Of a stretch of DNA of 39,371 nt, positions 33,611 through 39,371 are shown piece after piece. This DNA comes from Albugo candida (taxonomy: Eukaryota; Oomycota; Peronosporomycetes; Albuginales; Albuginaceae), in NCBI GenBank assembly GCA_905220665.1, contig CAJNAR010000064.1:1-39371 (forward strand), written 5' to 3'. The notes beneath the pieces are model-generated. The model was not told the origin of the DNA and did not search any database. It saw only the letters and a program-made list of their open reading frames with translations. The stretch's first letter is position 1, and each line of letters begins with the position of its first letter. A program made the translations under genes and the position numbers.

Positions 33611-34254
33611 CTACTTCGCTCAGTTGCAAAATAGACACTTCATCGGGTAGAAAATTTGTCGAAAGCTGAATGGCTTCCAAATTGTCGTAAAGGGGACTAT
33701 CCCACTGCGCATCAAACCACTCACTAAGGCAAAGTGTGCCTAGTGGGGAGCGCAGTATCATAATCAGTGCATTGGTGTGTAGTAAGCGACAATGGTGTGT
33801 CGGTATCCACAGCACCGGTCGACCAGTGATGTGTTGAATCCAGTGGTCATTATGAAAAACTGCCGGAGCAGTGCACATCAGCATGAGCTCGAAGAAGGCG
33901 AGCGATTTGGTGGCTCGAGTGAGCTCTTCCACTTCAGGTGACTCCGTCCACCAACTATTGGTTGCGTCAAACATAGCTTGACGTTTTGTTGGAACTTTTC
34001 CCCCAATCTTTTTCGACCATTTTGTAATGAAAGTGGTGTCCAAATTCGGCTCGGATGCAGCAAGTATACGATTGATCGTGTGTACTTGCACCACTTCAGC
34101 TAAACACGGATCATTGAATCGCATACCCTTATTGAGCACTCCATGTAATGCAATCGGATGATTAAATGCGAACTGGAGAAGGCTATCTCCATTGGACGTG
34201 AATCCAAGATGCTTCTCCGCCTTGGATACGTAAATGTCCGCTTGGAGAAGCCGA
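33564..34254 (-). pseudogene. family-1 ORF1, C-terminal fragment of a 5'-truncated element
   Basis: The frame is open from the truncation point (RLLQADIYVSKAEKHLGFTS) to the TAA at 33564, about 230 codons. It has no start of its own. It keeps the conserved C-terminal block (MCTAPA, DHWIQHITGRP, HHCRLLHTN, LCLSEWF) and is nearly identical to E1 and only roughly 70% like E3. It would not be made unless transcribed and initiated from outside. Confidence 0.9.
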
Positions 34255-34273
34255 CCCGAGTGTAGCTCAGTTG
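34255..34273 (+). repeat. tRNA-head spacer between E5 and E6 (right duplication of E5)
   Basis: The spacer CCCGAGTGTAGCTCAGTTG is joined on its left to the truncated ORF1 of E5, not to a LINE 5' terminus. This shows that the block belongs to the target and not to the LINE 5' end. Confidence 0.9.
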
Positions 34274-34576
34274 AAGGTGTCTATATTACTAGAATTAGAC
34301 AAACTGACTTCTCTAGTTGCCTAGGCTATCTTAAATAACATATATACATTTAAAAAACGTTTCGTGAAATACCTGTGAGAGATGATAAAACGTCGTCTCG
34401 GTGATAATCTCGTATCGTAGTAGCCTCAGCACCCGTAATACGAGACTGGGTCCAGCTTGTAAAGGCTGTAAAGGTGAAAAGGTTGTTAAGTTGTAAAAAT
34501 GGTCCAAAAGTACCTTGGTTTGCAAATTGGCGTGCGCCACACTACGGTGAGTAGAACCAGCCAACTAGGACTAGGA
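34274..34576 (-). other. family-2 3' UTR (E6)
   Basis: This 303-bp non-coding region is equivalent to those of E2 and E4. The internal repeat zone (about 34458-34497) has diverged to TAAAGG/GAAAAGG-like units. It ends in the shared GTCTA ... TAGAC stem next to the spacer. No gene was seen. Confidence 0.75.
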
Positions 34577-37500
34577 TCAGAGTTGCACTTGCCGTTCCAC
34601 TCGCCTGTGCCGTACCCGCAGCAATGATCTTCGACTTCTGAAAAATCCACCAAATGATCCTTGCGTTGCGAGTTGATCCAGTACCTTTGCAAGCTGAATG
34701 CGTTCCTCGTGGTCGTAACACTGTCTTCGAAAGTACCGAACGTGCGCACTAAACGTGGTGTAGATCACGGAAAGTGCTGGAACTGTCGGAGTTGCTGATC
34801 GATGATCGAACAAACGACGATTCCGATCTGTCCAGACGAAGTGCAGTGTCACCGCTTGCAATGCAAGCCACAAATCCGATATAATTGCTAAATATTCTTT
34901 CCAATCCGACCGTAGTGTTGGTACGATTGCACATGCAATATGCGTCCAACGTGGTCGAAAGGAGAAAAACTGATCCCAACTAGGAAGTAACTCTCTCCAT
35001 AACTGTGCCGTGTGGTCGCACTCGAGAAAGAGATGTTGATCGGATTCCACTGCCCCACACGAAGTCTGCGTGCACAATATAATGTCGGGCTGAATATCCT
35101 TTAAGAACCAGAAACGAGATCGAACTGGCAACATCCGAAAGGCGAGACGAAACTGTAAATCCTCGAAAATTGGTAATACACGTTTTCGAAGATGCCGTGA
35201 TGTAGCCATAAAAGTTCGGATTCGTTCTGAATCCAGTGCGTCCGATCTCTCCCGTGTTGACCAATGTGTCGACATCGGATGACTCTTGGTTGGTTCGGGA
35301 GGTTTCCAGACGATTCGTGAGAGTTGTGAGCGTGGAATGGATGGAAAATAATGTTTCCTTTCCTTGCTTGTTACTCCCACATAAAATGATCTGCCACTTG
35401 TGGTTGGTATAATCCAAGTGATGAGACCAATCGTCAAGTGGATACGCTGGAGAATCTGAGTGACTTCAATGTAAAGTCGACTTAGCAACCTTTCTTCAGA
35501 CATATCCGACGTGTTCAGCTCTTCGTCGTTGTAATAGTTGGCGACGAAATCTTCTTTCGTTGGCCATGTGTCGCTTTCACGAAAAAAGTCTTGCAAACTT
35601 CGAACGTCGAAAAGTGTAGCAAATGTTTTTCGAAATGTTCGATGTGGTTCATCCACCATGCCAAGATTGTACCAAACATTCTGTGTACTCGGACGACGAG
35701 TAGCAGCTTCGTAATGTAATTTTTGGTCGCAGTGAAACCACATCGGCTGTTCCATGTAGTACTGACGGCGTTGTGAAACATTTAAATCTGATATTGAAAT
35801 GCTCCAATCCATCTGATGCCACATTCTAAATGCTTGTTTCCACCATGATGATATGCTCTCCCATTGAACCATTTTTCCATGTCGATTTGGTGCGATGGTG
35901 AATATATCCATCGGCTTGTGTGGTCCAAAGGGAGGTTGAATAAGTTGTAATAATTCCGTCGAAGCTGTTGTCCAATTCGCAGGAATAATTGTTGACGCAT
36001 CGGATGCGAACTGCTGAAGGAATTGAATACGTTGTAGCTTTAGTCGTCCCACCAAAAAAGGAACTTGTAGTCCACCATCTTGTCGGCGAAGATATAAAAA
36101 CTCTTTGCTGAGTAGGTGAACATGTTTTGAATCTTTTTTGTGTTTCCGACCAAGCACAAAGCGATTTAACATCGATTGCCACTGTCGAATTGTCGCTGCT
36201 GGTATGTCTACGTGCATCGTGTAATGCCACAAACGTGATAAAATCATCGTCTGCGCAACCAGTAGTCGACCACGAACAGTTCTTGCTGTTCGAAACCATA
36301 CACCAAACCCATCGTAAAAACGCTTGTCGAGAGTTGAAATAACCATCGAGTGAGTTGGTTTCTGGCCGAACGGAATACCCAAATACTTGACCGAATCCTC
36401 CGGACCCATTATGGTCAAATTGGGAATACATGGACACGGCTTCGTCCGATTCAACGAGAGCAAAGATGATTTACTCAAGTTGAGTTTCGCACCCGATCCA
36501 TCGCAATAGACTTGGACGAGTTCGAGTTGCGTCAAAACACCATTTGGTGTCTCTGAAAGCAATGTCGAATCGTCCGCAAAAAATAATCCAGTTGCGACAG
36601 TCGTGCCATTAATCCAAATTCCATGTTCTTCATGTTGGCGAAGTAAATTTCCCAAAGGTTCGATCGTCATCAGAAAAAGTAATGCTGAGAGAGGATCACC
36701 TTGTTTCACTCCACGTTGTGGTGTAATGGACGGTGTGATATTTCCATTAATCATCAACTGCGCCTTTGTGTTATTGTACAAAAGACGAACCCAGTCGATG
36801 AAACTTTTTCCAACGCCCATTTTTTCCAAAACGCGAAACATGTACGTCCAATTGACTCGATCATAAGCTTTCTCAAAGTCGAGAAAAGTCGCATAAGCTT
36901 CCTCCCCACGATGAGTGACCAAGTCTTGGATGTCGGTGAGATGTCGAATATGATGATGCATTGACCTTCCTCGCACGAATGCTTTTTGATCTTGATGGAT
37001 CAATTTTGGCAAAAAACGTTGCAATCGATACGCCAACACTTTTGAAAGTACTTTTACATCGACACAAAGCAGTGCGATCGGTCGATAGTTGCCAGGATCA
37101 CCTCGTGATCCTTTTTTGTACAATAATGTTATTGCTGAGTGACGTTGTGATCGAAGTAGAATTCCTCTTTCCAGCTGATATGCGAACACGATCTTCAGAC
37201 ACTCGCCAAACGTTTCCGGATCAAGCTGATAAAATGCAGCTGGTAGTCCATCCATACCTGGAGAAGAACTACTCCGCATGTGCTTGATCGCTTCCGCCAT
37301 CTCGGTCGTACTTAACCGAGTGGAGAGACGGTCTTGCTCTGCTGAGGCAAGTGAAACTTGAATCGAATCGAGTAACTTTTTTTGCTTTCTTTCACTTGGA
37401 TCATATGAGTCGGTCTCTGAGCTATAAAGAGAGCCCATGACACCACCCCAATGATCTCTGAATTCGCCAATAATCTCCCTCGGGTTCGATGTCACTGTAC

Positions 37501-38746
37501 CACATTTTTTGGTAACATTTTCGATCGGCACGCGACGACAAGAACTATCCGGAGGGCGAAAAAAATACTTTGAAGAGTTCTCCATATGCTTCACGTGATG
37601 GTCGAAGCTTTCATCTTGGTTGTATTTCGCGTTGTTTTCGACTGAAAGTCGAAATTGTTCGAGACTCGATTCGTAAAAGTACCGTGACTCATTGGTGTCG
37701 TGGATGCGATATCGAGCTGCTGCGACTTCCAAAACACGCTGGCTAGACTCAACATCACGTCGGCTATCTTGTGCAACCTTTTTTTCGATTCCTTGAAGCT
37801 GTTTCTTGATTTTCGTCTTCCAACTTTCCCACATTTTACCGGGATTCGAAGTTGTCCGTAACTGGTTGAGCACCAAATTCGCTTCCAATTTGATAGCTTC
37901 GACAACTTTAGGATATTCAAATAGTCGTAATGAGCATTTCCAATATCCTCGACCGGGTGATTGAGTTGGATTTGCAAAAGTTACTTTTTGTGCCAGATGA
38001 TCTCCCGCATGTCGTGGACGAAAATACGCAGAGCTTTTGTATACCATATTGAATAGCTCTTCCGACATGCAGATATAATCAAGTCGATTCTTGCGCGGTA
38101 ATGGTCCTGTAAATACTTTTTCAGTCGGATGCTGGATTCGCCAAGCGTCTACCACACCCAACTGTGAAAGCCATTCCAAACACGCTAATCGACTTGGTTC
38201 GTGTCGAATTGTTCCACTCGAAGCATCGATAGCTGGATCGAGTGGTGTGTTGAAATCACCAAATACGATATGTGTTGCGGTCGATTCGAAAGTGTTGGAA
38301 AGCAATAACTCATAAAAAATCACTCGTTCCTCGGCCTTGACCGGTGCATATACATTGTGAATATACACCGGTGCATCGTGAATGAGAAGACGCAGAACCA
38401 AATAACGATTTCGAATGCTTCGATCGGTGAGTTCTTCAGCTGTTGTATAACCGGGAAAGTCCGACGAAGGATTGTCATGACGCCGCCACTGCGGTTTTGA
38501 GTCGGATGGAGAAAGCACTGTTGTGGTCATTGACAAACATTTTGCTGCATTTTTGAAGCTAATAAAATGAAATGAATCCAGTTGGTTGTGATCGTGAAAC
38601 TTGGTTTCTTGAACACAACAAATGAAGTATTGTGATACGATGTGGTCGATAAAAAGATGACCGTTTTTATGTATTCCATTAACATTCACCGTGAGTGCTG
38701 AGATATTGTTCCACGTTGAAATAATCGAGGAGCCCTTAGCATTCAC
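34577..38746 (-). CDS. family-2 ORF2 protein, full-length open frame with scrambled endonuclease segment
   Basis: The frame is open for 1389 codons, starting with the GTG of GTG AAT GCT AAG. It carries NVNG, CCVQET, NVYAP, GDFN, RLDYI and GDHLA (endonuclease); GNYRPIALL, LDFEKAYDRVNW, GVKQGDPLSALLF, LFFADDST and VKYLGIPFG (RT); and C-x4-C-x7-H-x4-C with TDRNRRLF. About 35-40 residues near position 60-100 do not match E2 or E4. There, four deletions of 1, 1, 2 and 2 bases (38464 to about 38567) shift the frame and then restore it. The altered stretch lies between the first catalytic motifs and the NVYAP strand, so endonuclease activity is doubtful while RT motifs are intact. No ATG is available at the normal start. 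Confidence 0.88.
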   Translation of the reverse strand: MNAKGSSIISTWNNISALTVNVNGIHKNGHLFIDHIVSQYFICCVQETKFHDHNQLDSFHFISFKNAAKCLSMTTTVLSPSDSKPQWRRHDNPSSDFPGYTTAEELTDRSIRNRYLVLRLLIHDAPVYIHNVYAPVKAEERVIFYELLLSNTFESTATHIVFGDFNTPLDPAIDASSGTIRHEPSRLACLEWLSQLGVVDAWRIQHPTEKVFTGPLPRKNRLDYICMSEELFNMVYKSSAYFRPRHAGDHLAQKVTFANPTQSPGRGYWKCSLRLFEYPKVVEAIKLEANLVLNQLRTTSNPGKMWESWKTKIKKQLQGIEKKVAQDSRRDVESSQRVLEVAAARYRIHDTNESRYFYESSLEQFRLSVENNAKYNQDESFDHHVKHMENSSKYFFRPPDSSCRRVPIENVTKKCGTVTSNPREIIGEFRDHWGGVMGSLYSSETDSYDPSERKQKKLLDSIQVSLASAEQDRLSTRLSTTEMAEAIKHMRSSSSPGMDGLPAAFYQLDPETFGECLKIVFAYQLERGILLRSQRHSAITLLYKKGSRGDPGNYRPIALLCVDVKVLSKVLAYRLQRFLPKLIHQDQKAFVRGRSMHHHIRHLTDIQDLVTHRGEEAYATFLDFEKAYDRVNWTYMFRVLEKMGVGKSFIDWVRLLYNNTKAQLMINGNITPSITPQRGVKQGDPLSALLFLMTIEPLGNLLRQHEEHGIWINGTTVATGLFFADDSTLLSETPNGVLTQLELVQVYCDGSGAKLNLSKSSLLSLNRTKPCPCIPNLTIMGPEDSVKYLGIPFGQKPTHSMVISTLDKRFYDGFGVWFRTARTVRGRLLVAQTMILSRLWHYTMHVDIPAATIRQWQSMLNRFVLGRKHKKDSKHVHLLSKEFLYLRRQDGGLQVPFLVGRLKLQRIQFLQQFASDASTIIPANWTTASTELLQLIQPPFGPHKPMDIFTIAPNRHGKMVQWESISSWWKQAFRMWHQMDWSISISDLNVSQRRQYYMEQPMWFHCDQKLHYEAATRRPSTQNVWYNLGMVDEPHRTFRKTFATLFDVRSLQDFFRESDTWPTKEDFVANYYNDEELNTSDMSEERLLSRLYIEVTQILQRIHLTIGLITWIIPTTSGRSFYVGVTSKERKHYFPSIPRSQLSRIVWKPPEPTKSHPMSTHWSTRERSDALDSERIRTFMATSRHLRKRVLPIFEDLQFRLAFRMLPVRSRFWFLKDIQPDIILCTQTSCGAVESDQHLFLECDHTAQLWRELLPSWDQFFSFRPRWTHIACAIVPTLRSDWKEYLAIISDLWLALQAVTLHFVWTDRNRRLFDHRSATPTVPALSVIYTTFSAHVRYFRRQCYDHEERIQLAKVLDQLATQGSFGGFFRSRRSLLRVRHRRVERQVQL

Positions 38747-39371
38747 GCTGAAGTGGACCAGTAATCAACCTCATTTCACCATCTTGTTGTGAGAGGTGAA
38801 GTGTTGTGTGTTCCTCCGGAAAAAAGCTGAGATTGACGGAAAGCTCAGCGATGTCACCATGGAGAAGTCCACGCCATCTACCTCCAAACCATTGCGACCA
38901 ACACTTTATGCCAACGTCGGAGCGGAAGAAGGATATGATCACATTGGTTGGAAGTAAACGACAATGATGACCCGGAATCCAGATCACTGGTCCATCGGTG
39001 AGATATTGGATCCAGTGGTCGTTGGTGTAGAATGTCGGAGCAGTACACATGAATAAAAGTTCCAACAACGCGAGAGCTTTCGTTGCTCGAGTCAAACCGA
39101 TAACAATGTCCGGCACTGACGTCCACCACGACATTACTTTCTCGAACAAAACAGATCGCTTGGAGGGAACTTTTCCACCAACGTGGCGACTCCATCGTGT
39201 CGCAAACGTAACATCTTCGCCGAGATTGTGAGTTGCAAAAACGCGATTTATCATAAGTAGATGAGCCACTTCATCCAAAGCTTTATCATTCGACTCCATA
39301 CACGAAAGTAGCACACCATTCATCGTGATCGGATGATCAAGTGCCGCTCGGATGATTTTGTCCGGATTTGT
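38736..39371 (-). CDS. family-2 ORF1, C-terminal part (runs off window)
   Basis: The last 212 codons of ORF1 are open from the window edge (TNPDKIIRAALDHPIT) to the TAA at 38736, in the same GAA TGC TAA GGG context as E2. The conserved C-terminal block is complete: MCTAPTFY, DHWIQYLTDGP, HHCRLLPTN, CWSQWF. It overlaps ORF2 by 11 bp. At the spot where E4 has lost a base (near 39148) this copy is in frame. Whether the whole ORF1 is intact cannot be judged from this window. Confidence 0.88.
   Translation of the reverse strand, partial: TNPDKIIRAALDHPITMNGVLLSCMESNDKALDEVAHLLMINRVFATHNLGEDVTFATRWSRHVGGKVPSKRSVLFEKVMSWWTSVPDIVIGLTRATKALALLELLFMCTAPTFYTNDHWIQYLTDGPVIWIPGHHCRLLPTNVIISFFRSDVGIKCWSQWFGGRWRGLLHGDIAELSVNLSFFPEEHTTLHLSQQDGEMRLITGPLQREC

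Larger units (their letters stand above)
29255..34254 (-). mobile_element. E5: family-1 LINE, 5'-truncated, intact ORF2
   Basis: This 5.0-kb element lacks its 5' UTR and about the first 70% of ORF1. Its sequence stops abruptly at 34254, inside the ORF1 C-terminal region (aligned to E1 near 6030), and is joined directly to a spacer. It is bordered by perfect 19-bp copies of CCCGAGTGTAGCTCAGTTG. Five-prime truncation with a target duplication is the hallmark of incomplete target-primed reverse transcription. ORF2 is complete, so the insertion is probably young. Confidence 0.94.
34274..39371 (-). mobile_element. E6: family-2 LINE, 3' portion (cut by window edge)
   Basis: The visible 5.1 kb comprises the 3' UTR, a complete open ORF2 and the last 212 codons of ORF1. 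The rest lies beyond the right edge. It is closely related to E2 and E4. Its 3' end abuts the right duplication of E5, so E5 seems to have inserted at the tRNA head already bordering E6. Confidence 0.92.

Noticed and set aside
1..39371. LTR retrotransposon or bacterial group II intron as source of the RT
   Set aside because: No long terminal repeats, protease, integrase or RNase H were seen. The endonuclease is apurinic-type, the RT has LINE-type motifs, and the termini lack group II domain V features.

Overview
The window contains no recognisable host gene. It is almost entirely a head-to-tail stack of non-LTR (LINE-type) retrotransposons, all coding on the minus strand, so each element's 3' end lies at its lower coordinate. 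The elements have an L1-like plan: a large ORF1 (about 810-830 aa) and an ORF2 (about 1390 aa) with an apurinic-type endonuclease, a reverse transcriptase (FADD) and a C-terminal zf-RVT-like Cys/His motif. Standard codons, intron-free ORFs, LINEs and a tRNA-headed SINE indicate a eukaryotic nuclear genome. A protist or oomycete-like lineage is only a guess.

Two element families are present. Family 1 ORF1 begins MV(S/T)(F/I)DIS and family 2 ORF1 begins MVQVDIS. From left to right: E0 (family 2, partial, 1-1001), E1 (family 1, decayed, 1020-7900), E2 (family 2, 7920-14975), E3 (family 1, 14995-21834), a SINE-like element of about 316 bp (21854-22169), E4 (family 2, 22187-29235), E5 (family 1, 5'-truncated, 29255-34254) and E6 (family 2, running off the right edge, 34274-39371). 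The LINE families alternate strictly. E3 ORF1 and E5 ORF2 are intact. E6 ORF2 is open but has a scrambled stretch in its endonuclease. E2, E3 and E4 carry one or a few small indels or nonsense changes. E0 and E1 are badly decayed.

The central observation is that all seven junctions hold a 17-19 bp spacer, typically CCCGAGTGTAGCTCAGTTG. On the plus strand this reads like the first 18 nt of a tRNA gene plus the -1 base: 7-nt acceptor strand, TA, then the D-arm GCTCAGTTG with the Pol III A box. One junction has a different tRNA-like start, GGGTCGTATAGCTCAGTTG. E5 is 5'-truncated and flanked by perfect 19-bp copies, as expected of a target-site duplication made by target-primed reverse transcription. 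I infer that both LINE families and the SINE insert antisense into tRNA genes, with staggered cuts at the tRNA 5' boundary and in the D-loop. Each insertion recreates the tRNA head, allowing the next insertion and building the stack.

The two families share nearly identical 5' ends (about 30 bp) and related 3' ends (about 80 bp) although their proteins have diverged. ORF1 and ORF2 overlap, with ORF2 in the +1 frame, and several copies lack an ATG for ORF2. E3 appears chimeric: its ORF1 and 5' end belong to a diverged subfamily, while nearly all of its ORF2 matches E5.
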